A DNA stretch of 64,000 bases from Papio anubis (taxonomy: Eukaryota > Chordata > Mammalia > Primates > Cercopithecidae). The notes under the pieces were generated by a model. The model saw only the letters and a list, made by a program, of their open reading frames with translations. It did not search any database and was not told where the DNA came from. This document shows positions 12,381-24,085 of this stretch, piece after piece. Where the stretch lies: contig NC_044988.1 of the NCBI RefSeq assembly GCF_008728515.1, positions 28,044,998 through 28,108,997 of the forward strand, read 5' to 3'. The position numbers were made by a program, and so were the translations under genes. Numbering within the stretch: the first letter of the stretch is position 1; the number at the start of each line of letters is the position of its first letter.

Positions 12381-14320
12381 ATGAAGTGTAAAGACAGAGC
12401 AAAATTATTTTGAGACGTTCAAAGTCTTTAAACATGTATCTGCCTTGCACTGTCTCAAGAAGCTACTGGAAGGTAATATTCTCACAAAATAAACAAAAAA
12501 TGAATAAGTAAACCAAGAATGAAAGACATGGGAGAATTAACATGGGTACCCAGAAGGGGAAAATCCAGATGACAGCTGTGCGTCAGGCCTTGGGAGCAAG
12601 CCGTCCGCTGGGGCACCATCACAAAGAGCTACAGGAGGGAGGACTCTGGTGAGCAAATGAGCTGGCAGAGTGTTTGAGCATTTGGGAAAATGGCTGATAG
12701 GCCCATTAAGAGATTTATCAGAGTATTAGGAAACACATAGAAAACTAAACAAGTGGAAAAAATGAAGTAATTACTAACTCCAGGAATAAATGAATAATTA
12801 AGGATAAAGGATAAGTAATATGAATGCTATCTAAGTCAATATGCCATAAAAATGGCATGAGCATCATGATGTAAACACGATTTAACTCGAAACTGTGATA
12901 GAGATTTAGCAGAGATTATTAGCTGCCTACGCAATATACACTGTCCCCATCTTCTGTAGTATGTGAACCCAAACTTTATTTATTTAGGTAAAATGTCCCA
13001 AGCTAAAAATACTACATGTTCCAGCTTCCCCGGCAGTTAAGTAGGCCACGTTTTGCCACTGAGATGTAAGTGGCGATACTGTGTAGGACCGCTGAGAAGG
13101 CTCCTTATAGGCGCCAATTTTGCTGAGAGATGAGCTGCCCTTCCCCTTACCTCATGTCTGAGATGGTGCTCACAGATATTCACTGGCCCTCCCTAGGAGA
13201 AAATTATCATTCCCTACCCCATCATCTCAGGCTTGGCCATGTGTCTCATTTTGTATAGTGATATATGAGCAGAGATGACACAAGTCACTTCCAATTAGAA
13301 AGTGTTAAGAGGTAGTGCACAGTATATGGTGCCTTTTTGATCTGCCATGATGATCTATAAGGTCCCAAAGAGAAACTGCTTCATCATCCCGGGTCCCAGA
13401 GGGAAGGCCAGAGAAGCAGAGCAGCTGCCAGCCAGTGACAGGCGTGTCATGTGAAAGAATTACTGCTTCTCACAAGCCAGAGATTTGGGCCTGTTCATTA
13501 CTGCGGTGTAACCTACCTCATCCTCGTTAATGCAGCCCCATCCTCCTTCCTTCTGGAAGATGGAAGCCAGAGTGGGGAAGGTTAGGGAAGCCTCCTTCCA
13601 GGTACCTGTGGATGCACCATCCCAGCCCTGAAAGGCCTACTTCCCAACTGCTTTTACTCAAGAGAGAAGAACATTCTGCTAAAACCACTGTCATTTTGCA
13701 TTTTCTATTATATGCAACGGAATCTTATTATCTCTGATAAAAATAACCCTACTGAGAAGATGGGATAAGGGAATTTATGTAGGAATGAGATTAAGTGAGA
13801 CATACGCTACATAAAAATAAGAAGTCACCAGATAGATGGTGTCAAAATACATAAATAAAAAATAGCAGCATCAGCATACTCTTTAGAAATAGGGGGGTAA
13901 ATAACAGAAAAAAATAAAACAGCTAACTGAGTTTGAAAGTCATTGGCTCAGGGAGCAGAACTGGGGATGGGGACAGGTGGGACAGGGGCTGCTTTATTTT
14001 GTTATAGATGTTTTTACAAAACATTTGATTTAAAAAAATATATAGACATGCATTACTTTAACAACAGTCAAAATTAAGTTCTTATAAAAAAAAAAAAGGT
14101 CAAACCAAAACCAAAACATTTTCTCTAGGAATCATATCTAGAAAACTCAGCACTCAACATCTAGGCAAGAAAGTCTCCCTCAACTAAGGACCAGTCCTGT
14201 CAGTTTCTCTCTTTGCTGTGGAGGGACACACAGCACGACTGCTTACCAGTTTAGAATGACCCACTCCCTGTTCTCAAACCCTGATGTCTCAAATCTTGAG
14301 GACTGCCTCCATTTAACTAC
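12381..14320. other. Intergenic with very old unassigned repeats
   Basis: Segments near 12950-13210 and 13220-13520 resemble ancient mammalian interspersed repeats (TTGCCACTGAGATGTAAGTG; GAAGGCCAGAGAAGCAGAGC) but I cannot name the family. No gene seen. Confidence 0.35.
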
Positions 14321-14689
14321 TGATATGGTTTCGCTGTGTCCCCACCCAAATTTCATCTTGAATTGTAGCTCCCATAATTCCCACATGTTGTGGGAGGGAC
14401 TCAGTGGGAGATAATTGAATCATGGGGGTGGTTTCCCCCATGCTGTTCTTATGGTAATGAATAAGTGTCATGAGATCCGATGATTTTATAAGGGGTTTCC
14501 CGTTTCACCTTTCACGTGGCCCTCATTCTCTCTTGCCTGCTGCCATGTAAGATGTGCCTTTCATTTTCCACCATGATTGTGAGGCTTCCCCAGTCATGTG
14601 GAACTGTGAGTTCATTAAACCTCTTTTAATTTATAAATTACCTAGTCTTGGGTATGTCTTTATCAGCAGTGTGAAAACAGACTAATACA
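14321..14689 (+). mobile_element. THE1-type MaLR solo LTR
   Basis: Full length (369 bp) from TGATATGGTTTCGCTGTGTC to ACAGACTAATACA. TSDs ACTAC (14316-14320) and ACTAT (14690-14694) differ at one base. No internal MaLR sequence is attached, so it is a solo LTR. LTRs of this family carry promoter and poly(A) signals. Confidence 0.93.
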
Positions 14690-14694
14690 ACTAT

Positions 14695-15189
14695 ATTTCA
14701 CTACAACATAATAGCCCCAATCCTGGTGCAAATGCTATTTAATAGAAACAAAATATAGTAGGATGTGTATTTTCCTTATGGAAGTTCTCCAGCATCTCTC
14801 CCCATTCTCTTTTGCTCCAGGAAAGTCTAAAGGGAAGAAAATAAATAAGTATGTATTTTCCTGTTTTGAACCCAACACATACTTATTGAACACCTGCCAC
14901 ATGCCCAGCTGAAGTTAAAATGGAAGAAAACGATTTTCTTCTCTCACAGAGTTTACAGTCCAAAATAGGGGCAGTAATTGGCATTTTCAACAATTTGATC
15001 GATTATTTGTTAGGGAGAAGCACAAGCTACTGTGGGAGCCCATGGTGGGGCCTTTTAAGTTAGCCTTGGAAGGCCTCCTGGAGGAGGTGACATTTAAGAT
15101 AATACTTAAAGCAAGAGAGAACAGCACTAATGAATCCAGTTGGAAGCACTCCCGAAAAACAAAACTGGTTATATTGAAAGAGGAAGTGG
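14695..15189. other. Intergenic, nothing recognised
   Basis: Unique-looking sequence between the THE1 LTR and an Alu. It includes a possible MIR-like part near 14870-14960. No coding signal. Confidence 0.35.
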
Positions 15190-15493
15190 GGCCAGGCGCG
15201 GTGGCTCACACCTGTAATCTCAAGACTTTGGAAGGCCAAGGCAGGCAGATCACCTGAAGTCAGGAGTTTGAGACTAGCCTGGCCAACATGGCAAAACCCC
15301 ATCTTGACTAAAAAATACAAAAATTAGCTGGGCATGGTGGCAGGTGCCTGTAATTCCAGCTACTCAGCAGGCTGAGGCAGGAGAATTGCTTGAACCTGGG
15401 AGGCAGAGGTTGCAGTGAGCCGAGATGGCGCCATTGCACTCCAGCCTGGGCAACAGAGCAAGACTCTGTCTCAAAAAAAAAAAAAAAAAAAAA
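15190..15493 (+). repeat. AluS-like element
   Basis: Complete two-arm Alu (GGCCAGGCGCGGTGGCTCAC) with a 21-base A tail. Confidence 0.93.
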
Positions 15494-15864
15494 GGAAAAA
15501 AAGACAAGAAACAGTCTGTAAAGCCTGGGTTTCCAGAAGAGAAGTACCCCCTCCCCAGCCTACCACTCTTCCACTGGATGCTAACTTCCATCTGACTTCA
15601 TTGTTAAAGGGTAGCCCAGAAGTTGCAGTGAGAGGAAGGAAACTGAGGCTTCAGCCTCACTCTTCTCTTCCTTTTCTTTAGGTTGCCTCTCCTGACCTTG
15701 CTTGTCTCTGGTTCTTCCTTCTTTGTGTTAGCATTTCCCTATCAACTCTGAACAACTGTTGGGGCTATGGAGTCAGCAAGACATGCTCCTACCCTGTTCA
15801 ATGTCTGGTGCCAAATAATCACTCAATACATGCATGCAAGTCCACGTGATTAATAATGTTCCCT

Positions 15865-16311
15865 AGCAAAGACTTGGAACCAACCCAAACGCCCATCAAT
15901 GGTAGACTGAATAAAGAAAATGTGGCACCTTTACACTATGGAATACTATGCAGCCATAAAAAAGAATGAGTTCATGTCCTTTGCAGGAACATGGATGAAG
16001 CTGGAAACCATCATTCTCAAGCAAACTAACACAGGAACAGAAAACCAAACACCACACGTTCTCACTCATAAGTGGGAGTTGAACACTGAGAACATATGGG
16101 CACAGGGTGGGGAACATCACACACTGGGGCCTGTCAGGGGGTTGGGGGACAAGGGGAAGGATAGCATTAGGAGAAATACCTAATGTAGTTGATGGGTTCA
16201 TCGGTGCAGCAAAACCCCATGGCACATGTATACCTATGTAACAAACCTGCACGTTCTGCACATGTATCCCAGAACTTAAAGTATAATAATAGCAATAATA
16301 ATAATAATAAT
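15865..16311 (+). mobile_element. 5'-truncated L1PA insertion with TSDs
   Basis: About 450 bp of L1 3' end (AGCAAAGACTTGGAACCAAC to CCCAGAACTTAAAGTATAAT) with an AAT-rich tail. TSDs AATAATGTTCCCT (15852-15864) and AATAATGCTCCCT (16312-16324) differ at one of 13 bases, a clear target-primed insertion. Confidence 0.93.
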
Positions 16312-16859
16312 AATAATGCTCCCTCTCAGCAGGGACAGAATTTCTAATGGAATCATCTGCAACTTTCAGATCCCTTCCTGAAGAAAAAGGATGAAGGAAG
16401 AACTGGGCCAAAAGGTACATGCAAATCTCAAGGGTCCTCTTCATAGAGCTCCCCAGAGGTTTGCAATCCTTGCACTGCCTGAGGAATGTCAACATGTTGA
16501 GAGCATAAGCCCTCACTTAGGACACTCAGAATGCAACCCTACTGGACAAGTTAGGGACACAATCTTTATTCTCGGATCTTTGCCAGTACCCAGCCGCCTC
16601 TATGGCCCTCTTGTTCACACGTTGCTGGAGCTGTAGGTGGGAGGCTCTTCGAACACATCTTAGAAAGAGGCAGACTTGGTCCCTGCCTTTATGGAGCTCT
16701 GTTCTTCAAGTTTGTCAGAAGATTCACTATTTAAACTTAACAACTCTGTTGTGAGGGAGTGTTTTAACCTACTGGGTGTCCACTTTTTACTTGGGATCCT
16801 TCTTTGACCTTCTTTTTTATTGGAGTTTCTCTCAGGGATGGTGGAAGGAAGCTAGACCA

Positions 16860-17285
16860 AACATCTACCCTTGTTTCTCACAGTAGAGCCAGCCATTGTT
16901 CCTTCCCAACACCATCACCCTTGCTCGATTTCAAATAATCATTATCCAGAGTCTTGGAAGCACCTTGGGGCATTCCCTTAGGAATGTGGAAATGTGGAAT
17001 ATAGTATTTTCCAAAACTGATTACAGCCATATTTCCAGTCCCACATCCTTCCAGAACCTTACCTCTTTCCATCAAGAGGCAGATTCTATTTCCTCTCCTC
17101 TTGAACCTGGATGGGACTTTGCGACTGCTTCAATGAATGTAAGGTAGTGGAAATAATGATGCATGATTTGTGAGGCTGCGTCATAGAAGGAGACATGGTT
17201 TCCTGCTGGCTCCCTCTTGTGGATGGCTGACCTTCAGAACCCAGCCACTGCACTGTGAGGAAGCCCTCACAGATAAACCACATGA
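16860..17285 (+). repeat. Ancient LTR-like repeat, left part
   Basis: The segment, with its continuation after the Alu, resembles old MLT1/MaLR-like sequence. The family call is tentative. Confidence 0.35.
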
Positions 17286-17299
17286 GAAAGTTCATGGGG

Positions 17300-17621
17300 C
17301 GGGGCATGGTGGCTCACACCTGTAATCCCAACCATTTGGAAGGCTGAGGTGGGAGGATCGCTTGAGTCCAGGAGTTCAAAACCAGCCTTGGCCACATGGC
17401 AAAACCCTGTCTCTACAAAGAGTACGAAAATTAGCCGGGCATGGTGCTGCACACCTGTAATTCCAGCTACTCAGGAGGCTGAGGCACAAGAATCACTTGA
17501 ACCCTAGAGACAGAGGTTGCAGTGAGCCGAGATGGCGCCACTGCACTCCAGCCTGGGCGACAGAGCAAGACTCCATCTCAAAAAAAAAAAGAAAAAAAAA
17601 AGAAAAAAGAAAAGAAAGAAA
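17300..17621 (+). repeat. Alu element in an older repeat
   Basis: A two-arm Alu ends in an A/G-interrupted tail. TSDs GAAAGTTCATGGGG (17286-17299) and GAAAGTTCGTGGGG (after 17621) differ at one base. Confidence 0.93.
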
Positions 17622-17635
17622 GTTCGTGGGGAGAG

Positions 17636-17882
17636 GAACTGGGATTTCAGCCAACAGTAGCATCAACTGCTAGGCAGATAAGCAAAGTGGTCTTCAGATG
17701 ATTCCAGCTCCAAGTCTTCGAGTCTTCTAGCCAAGGCCACAGACATCAAGGGGGAGCAGAGACAAGCTGTTCTGCACCGTGTCCAAATTCTTGACCCAGG
17801 GAATGCACGAGCATAATAAATGGTCATTTCTACCACTCAACTTTGAGGTAATTTGTTAGACAGCCATAGTAACTAGAACAGC
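17636..17882 (+). repeat. Ancient LTR-like repeat, right part
   Basis: Ends with GAGGTAATTTGTTAGACAGC and ATAGTAACTAGAACA, like the 3' end of old MLT1-type LTRs; AATAAATGG provides a poly(A) motif. Confidence 0.4.
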
Positions 17883-18141
17883 AAAACAAGCATACAATGT
17901 TATTGAGCCTTCCCAGGTGCCTTCATTATCTCAACATCTGTAGACTCCTTGTCATACTCACTGTGGCACTGTAACAATGCAGGGATACTGTCTAGATAAC
18001 CAAGGGTATACTTCTGCTGCCACAGCCAGCTCAGCCATGCGGGAAGCAAAGACATGGAAAATGGGCAGAGACTTGCAAGATCATAAGAGTAATTGGGAAC
18101 TGACTCTACAGTGAATAAAATGTAATTTGCTCAACACTGAC

Positions 18142-18840
18142 TGCTATGGTTTGAATGTCCCCTCTAAAACTCATGTTGAAATTGCCATTGTGCAGAATTA
18201 GGAGCTGGTACCTTTAAGAAGTAATTAGGGGCCGGGCATGGTGGCTCATACCTGTAATCCCAGCACTTTGGGAGGCCGAGGCAGTGGATCACTTGAGGTC
18301 AGGAGCTTGAGACCAGGCTGGCCAACATGGTGAAACCCCGTCTCTACTAAAGGCACAAAATTAGCTGGCCGTGGTGGCACATGCCTATGATCCCAGCTAC
18401 TTGGGAGGCTAGGGCAGGAGAATCAATTGAACCCAGGAGGCGGAGGTTGCAGTGAGCCAAGATTGTGCCATTCCACTCCAGCCTGGGCAACAGAGTGAGA
18501 ATCTGTCTCAAAATAAATAAATAAATAAAATAAAATAAAAAGTGATTAGGTCGTGAAGGCTATTTGAATGGACTAATGCTGTTTATCTACGTTCTGGGTT
18601 AGTTGGTTTGGGAATGGACTCCTGATAAAAAGGTTGAATTCTACCCAACTTCCTCTCGCTGTCTCTCACTTGCACTTCCTCAGCACATGATTCCTTTTGC
18701 CATGGGATGATCCTTGCATGAAACTGGCATCATGCTCTTGGACTTCCCAACCTCTAGAACCTTGAGCCAAATAAAATTCCTTTTTACATAAATTACCCAG
18801 TCAGTGGTATTGTTATAGCAGCAGAAAACAGACTGGGACA
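18142..18840 (+). mobile_element. MLT1A-type MaLR LTR split by an Alu
   Basis: Starts TGCTATGGTTTGAATGTCCC, resumes after the Alu, and ends GAAAACAGACTGGGACA. Flanks CTGAC (18137-18141) and CAGAC (18841-18845) are probable 5-bp TSDs with one change. AATAAAATTCC near the end is the LTR poly(A) signal. Confidence 0.85.
18230..18538 (+). repeat. Alu element nested in the MLT1 LTR
   Basis: GGCCGGGCATGGTGGCTC start, (AAAT)n tail, TSDs AAGTAATTAGG / AAGTGATTAGG. Confidence 0.92.
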
Positions 18841-18913
18841 CAGACCATCTCTTATCCTGATGTTATGTTTACTAGAACTCTGTTTTGGGCATTGGTATTT
18901 TATAATCCCCCTA

Positions 18914-18944
<31 letters not shown>
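18914..18944 (+). repeat. (CA)n microsatellite
   Basis: About 30 bp of CACACA with one TATA interruption. Confidence 0.85.
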
Positions 18945-18945
18945 G

Positions 18946-19500
18946 TTTTTTTTGTTTGTTCGTTTTTGTTTTTTAAGAAAGAACAGAAGGTATTTGGGGT
19001 ATAGGGAGTTTGAATCAGTCCATACCTCTGTGCTTTATCACCTCCAGTTTTTGGCTTCCCTTAAGGCCTCCTGCAACTCATACACATCCAGTCCTTCTTC
19101 CTTGGTTTGCTAAAATCAAGATTTGTAGACTCTAATGAGCTGAATATCAAATCATCCTAATTCTTGTCAGCATTGTTGTTATCATCATCTTTCATGTGAC
19201 CAAATGATGCTTACTCCTGTGAAGTGTAATTCAGAATACTCTGCTGTTTTTGTTAATTTGTGGCCATCTTGCCTTGGGTTGATTGAAGCAGAGGCCAAGA
19301 CAAAGATCTTCATAAAGGTTAGCCTATGTGAGAGGTGATCTGAGGGAGTCAGAGGGAGGAAGGAGCATGAGATCCCGAAGAAGGGGAAACCAGTACTGTC
19401 TAAGGGTGCATTTTTGAGGTTGCTACTCTGGGCCTTGGAGCTTGAGCCCAAGGGACTTCTTGAGAAACACATGGATATTCTCCTCTGTAGGAGAATATTG
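18946..19500. other. Intergenic, nothing recognised
   Basis: No repeat family or coding evidence noticed. The longest open frame (107 codons, minus strand) has no recognisable motif. Confidence 0.4.
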
Positions 19501-19720
19501 GTGGGCACTTATTGCGTTAGATATGCTCCAAACACTCATTTAATCATCATAACAACACCAAGAGGGGGGTTTAAATAACCCCCATTTCACAAATGAGAAA
19601 GCTGAGGTTCGAAAAGCTTACAGTGCCCAAAGCTACAGAGTGAGGCAGTGAGGGAGCCCCATCCTCTAACTTCAAAGTAATTTGCTGCTTTACAACAGCA
19701 CCTGCTGTGCAAAGGGGGCA
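19501..19720 (+). repeat. MIR SINE
   Basis: MIR core CACAAATGAGAAAGCTGAGG and the following CCAAAGCTACAGAGTGAG are in the right order. Confidence 0.7.
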
Positions 19721-20523
19721 GAAAACTTCATTGGTTTTTCTTAGAAACTTTTAGAAAATGCAAAAATATCCTTTTGGCCTCAAACCAAAATGCCTCTGAG
19801 GAAAGACTCGCAAAGGTGAAATAGAGAATTGCCTGGCAAACGTAGACCCAGGGTCCCAAGCTGGAAGCCTACTGAGAAGAGGCATTCCCTGGATTCCCTG
19901 GTACTCTCCGTAAGTATCTCCAGCCCATATTATTTGTGTGATTACACAGCTGACAAGATTTCACAGAAATACATGGAACAGCAAAACCACAGGCTGATGG
20001 CAAACCAAGGAGCAAAGAATTAAACTGAGTTTTATGCCTTTTAATGAAGCCCTGGCAAAGAGCAAAGTTCCTCCCAGCCCACAGCTGTCACCTTCCTTCA
20101 TCAGTCAGAGTCCTATTCTTAGCTTGAGGTATCTCAGTTGTCACAGAAGAGAACTCTCCACTGGCTGAATAATTACCGTGGCCCAGAATAGCACAGTGAA
20201 GCGGGAAAGAACAAGTGCAGGCACTGCTAAATTGTTAAGTGAGACAGGGCGGATAGGAAGGAGATTCTGTGAATAGTGAGGATCCTTAAGCCCAGCGGTG
20301 ACCAGATCCTTTTTTTTTTTTTTTCAACTTACGAAAAAGGCCAGAATAGCCGGTTTTGCTGCAAGGACAATGCTTTAGGGGAGGAGAGGCAAGTTCAAGC
20401 CAAAAAATCATATCGTCATCCATTTATTGCATATCATTCATTTTGCTAGATTTAAAAAGAGGAAGTAACTATGTTGTCTTGTAGTTATAAAATTAATATA
20501 TTTTCATTGTTAAGAATTCAGAT

Positions 20524-20808
20524 GGCTGGGCACGGTGGCTCACGCCTGTAATCCCAACACTTTGGGAGGCCGAGGTGGGTGAGGTCAAGAGATTGAGACC
20601 AGCCTGGACAACATGGTGAAACCCCATCTCTACTAAAAATACAAAAAATTAGCTGGGCATGGTGGCAGATATCTATAATCCTACTACTCAGGAGGCTGAG
20701 GCAGAAGAATCACTTGAATCCAGGAGGCAGAGGTTGCAGTAAGCCAATATTGCACCATTGCACTCCAGCCTGGGCAACAAGAGTGAAACTCCGTCTCAAA
20801 AAAAAAAG
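20524..20808 (+). repeat. Alu element
   Basis: GGCTGGGCACGGTGGCTCAC start, short A tail. TSDs AAGAATTCAGA / GAGAATTCAGA. Confidence 0.93.
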
Positions 20809-21535
20809 AGAATTCAGACATATAGTAAAGTATAGAAAAGAAAGTAAAAATCTCTAGTTATCCTATGATCCAAAGCTCAGAGATACAACCATTATTTGTT
20901 TTTTTGGTGATTTTTTTGTACTCGACTACTAGTATTTGCTATGCAGTTCCTTCCTTCTTTCATCTAGGAAAAGTTTCTCCACTCTTCCTTTGGGAAATGC
21001 CCTCTCCCTACCAATGCTCAGGCTGGTGGTGCAGAGATTGCCTCACTCTCAGCTCCATGGTTGTGTCCTCAGTGGTATAAGTCAATCATCATAGCCCATT
21101 GCCCTGGCCGAGGAATTTGGTTTGGGATCAGTCATGCCACCCAAGCCAGTTCAATCAAAGTGACATTCATGTCTGTTTCTAGGATGTTGAAGCAAAGATA
21201 TTCTCTATCCCCCCTGAATGAGGAAATATGTAGCCCTAGGAACTGTTGGCCACCACCATGGGATCATGAGAGGTGAAGCAACTCCCCAACATGCAGAAGA
21301 GACAGAAAGAAACCAGCCCCTGTGAGACATTATTGAGCCCCTGGAAGCCTCAACTTTTCAGTTTCATGGTCAATAACTTACTGCTTTATTAAATGAGCTG
21401 TGAGACGGGTTTTCAGGTACTAGCAGCTGGGAAAGCATTCTAACCAAGGTCAGTTCCTTCAGACATCTTTCCAGCACATTCCCCACCTCCCACCCCACCT
21501 TACCCTCATACATACGGTTGCATGAAAAAATAGGT
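20809..21535. other. Intergenic with an unassigned ancient repeat
   Basis: About 21090-21350 (CCAAGCCAGTTCAATCAAAG; TTGAGCCCCTGGAAGCC) looks like an old mammalian interspersed repeat that I cannot name. No gene. Confidence 0.35.
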
Positions 21536-21540
21536 TTTCT

Positions 21541-21800
21541 TTTTTTTTTTGAAACAGACTGTTGCTCTGTCGCCCAGGCTGGAGTGCAGTGGTGCAATCT
21601 CAGCTCACTGCAACCTCTGCCTCCTGGGTTCAAGCGATTCTCAGGCCCCAGCCTCCCAAGTAGCTGAGATTACAAGCGCCCAATACCACTCCTGGCTAAT
21701 TTTGGTATTTTTAGTAAAGATGGGGTTTTGCCATGTTGGCCAGGCTGGTCTCCAACTCCTGACCTAAAGTGATACACCTGCCTTGGCCTCCAAAGTGCTG
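21541..21800 (-). repeat. Alu element missing its 5' end
   Basis: Minus-strand Alu lacking its first ~35 bases. TSDs AAAAATAGGTTTTCT before and AAAAATTGGTTTTCT after support a 5'-truncated insertion. Confidence 0.9.
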
Positions 21801-21846
21801 AAAAATTGGTTTTCTAATATATTTTCATGTCAAGAAATACAGGCTT

Positions 21847-22166
21847 GGCCAGGCATGATGGCTCACACCTATAATCCCAGCACTTTGGGAGGCTGAGGTG
21901 GGCTAATCACCATAGGTCAGGAGTTCGAGACCAGCCTGGCCAACATGGTGAAACTCTGCCTCTACTAAAAATACAAAAATTAGTCAGGTATGGTGGTGTG
22001 CACCTGTAGTCCCAGCTACTCAGGAGGCTGAGGCAGGAGAATCTCCTGAACCCAGGAGACAGAAGTTGCAGCGAACCGAGATAGCACCACTGCACTCCAC
22101 ACTCCAGCCTGGGCGACAGAGTGAGACTCCGTCTCAAAAAAAACAAAACAACAACAACAAAAACAA
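21847..22166 (+). repeat. Alu element
   Basis: GGCCAGGCATGATGGCTCAC start; right arm has a small duplication (CTGCACTCCACACTCCAGCC). Tail A with CAA repeats. Confidence 0.92.
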
Positions 22167-22339
22167 GCTTATATACATAATGATTTCTAATATCGCTCTT
22201 GCCATCTTCACCTCCCCTTAAGTAATACTGCTTCAGACTTCTCCTTACCTACCTAAAGTAACCTCACCCCCAGTCACTCTTTATCACATCACCCTTTTAA
22301 TTCTCATCACAGAACTCATATGACCTAAACTTTAAAACT

Positions 22340-22455
22340 TTATCTGTTTATTCTGTGTCTCCAACCTCGCCATAAAAACAGATAATTTTACAACAGCATT
22401 TGGTACAAGGCAGGTGCTCATTAAATGCTTGTTGAATGAACGAATGAATATCTGA
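22340..22455 (+). repeat. L2 LINE 3' end
   Basis: GCAGGTGCTCATTAAATGCT then TGTTGAATGAACGAATGAAT match the L2 terminus. Confidence 0.65.
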
Positions 22456-22464
22456 ATATTCCAT

Positions 22465-23215
22465 GGATTTACCATAATTTATTTAAAACAAATCCCCATT
22501 GTTGAACATTTAGGCTGTTTACAAGTTTTTTCTCATAAAAACATCTCTGTGGCATCTTTATACACTTACACATTTATTTTTATTTTTACTTTTATTTTTT
22601 GCGACAGAGTCTCTCTGTCACCCAGGTTGGAGCACAGTGGCATGATTTTGGCTCACTGCAACCTCTGTCTCATGGGTTCAAGTGATTCTCATGCCTCAGC
22701 CTCCCCAGTATCTGGGATTACAGTTATGCACCACCATGCCCAGCTAATTTTTGTATTTTTAGTAGAGATGGGGTTTCGCCATTTTGGCCAGGCTGGTCTC
22801 AAACTCCTGACCTCAGGTGATCCACCTGCCTTAGCCTCCCAAAGTGCTGGAATTATAGGAGTGAGCCTCCATCCCCAGCCATCTTAATACACTTATATAT
22901 TTAATCTATTATATCACAAAACAGAAGTGTAGATCAAAGGTGAATCTATTTTAGGGGTTTTGATGTATATTGCTATGTTGTCCTGCAGAAAATTTGTGCC
23001 AATTTACACTTCCAACTACAAAACATTAGACTCTAGAGTTCTTTCTCTGTATCCTTCCCCACAGGTGAAAAATATTATTTCATTGTTTTCTTATTTTCAT
23101 ATTGTTATTAGTGGAGCTGAATATTTTTTCATACACTCATTTGCTATTTGTATTGCTTTCTCAAAAATTTTATTCCTTACCCATATTATTATCGGGCTTT
23201 CAGCTTTCCTTGTCA
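22465..23215 (-). repeat. L1M remnant, interrupted by an Alu
   Basis: In antisense, ATGGATTTACCATAATTTAT, TTGTGCCAATTTACACTTCC and CAGGTGAAAAATATTATTTC are landmarks of old L1M 3' sequence. Confidence 0.65.
22577..22880 (-). repeat. Alu element nested in L1M
   Basis: Full Alu on the minus strand; flanking ATCTTTATACACTTACACAT and ATCTTAATACACTTATATAT are long imperfect TSDs. Confidence 0.92.
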
Positions 23216-23227
23216 ATTAGAAGGAAG

Positions 23228-23251
23228 TTTTTTTTTTTTTTTTTTTTTTTT
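23228..23251. repeat. Poly(T) run
   Basis: Twenty-four T bases in a row, not attached to a recognisable Alu. Confidence 0.9.
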
Positions 23252-23395
23252 GAAGAATAGATCAAGGTATTAACCACACATTTATATTATATCAATATCC
23301 AGAAATTTAGACCTGAGCCTTCAAACATTCATTTGGAGTTAAAAAGTCCAGCTGCAATTTCTGATCCTTTCCCTGTTGGTGGGCTTCTCCGATAG

Positions 23396-23467
23396 GGAAG
23401 TGATGGGAACTCTGGATGGTAGAGGCCACTTGGAAGTGATGGGAACTCTGGAGGGTAGAGGCCACGT
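23396..23467 (+). repeat. 36-bp tandem duplication
   Basis: Two copies of a 36-bp unit (GGAAGTGATGGGAACTCTGG...) differ at only a few positions. A second short duplication (CATGGTTACAGGGATGGGTA) lies just after. Confidence 0.85.
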
Positions 23468-24085
23468 GGCTATACCTGATTGCCAAAGACATGGTGAGCA
23501 TGGTTACAGGGATGGGTATGGTTACAAGGATAGGCCACAGAGTGGATCAGTAATCTGCAGCCAGACTGGCGGTGATTTAGAAATGAGCTAGTAGATTAGG
23601 CTGTCCCTAGAATTGATATACCTGGCTAGCTTTCTAAAGTCTTACTTGTTTGTACAAGCTAGAAAGCTCTAAGTTTGGTCAAGAGAAGTCGGATTAGAAT
23701 CATCAAAATGGAGACACATGGTCCCCTAGTCAATTTCCACACTTGCACCAGTTCTTAGACCCAGGGCCCCTTGAGGAAAAAACTTGCTACACCACCAGAA
23801 ATTTATACCTCCCAGCCTTCCCCCAAGGTACCTGAGGTCACTTATTAAGTGACTTTGGATTGGAAAAGGGGGAGTAACCAGACTTTGGGAGGGATTACTA
23901 GTCACTGGCTTTGAATGGACACTACTTTCTGGAGACCCAAATGCCACTGTTGCCCACCAGTTAGAGAGGACCTATGGAGGTCCGTGATCTATGGAGCTCA
24001 GGTTTGTATCACAGTAGCGGTGGTGGGTCCCTGAAGTCATCTGTGATTATTTCCCCATTTCAGAAACGCATAATTGGAATAGATC

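Noticed and set aside
11947..12450. 167-codon open frame on the minus strand
   Set aside because: It reads through two adjacent Alus in antisense; the protein is typical Alu translation with phenylalanine runs from the poly(A) tails.
15896..16516. 206-codon open frame on the minus strand
   Set aside because: It is antisense to the L1PA 3' end, and its tyrosine run comes from the AAT-repeat tail. No gene family match.
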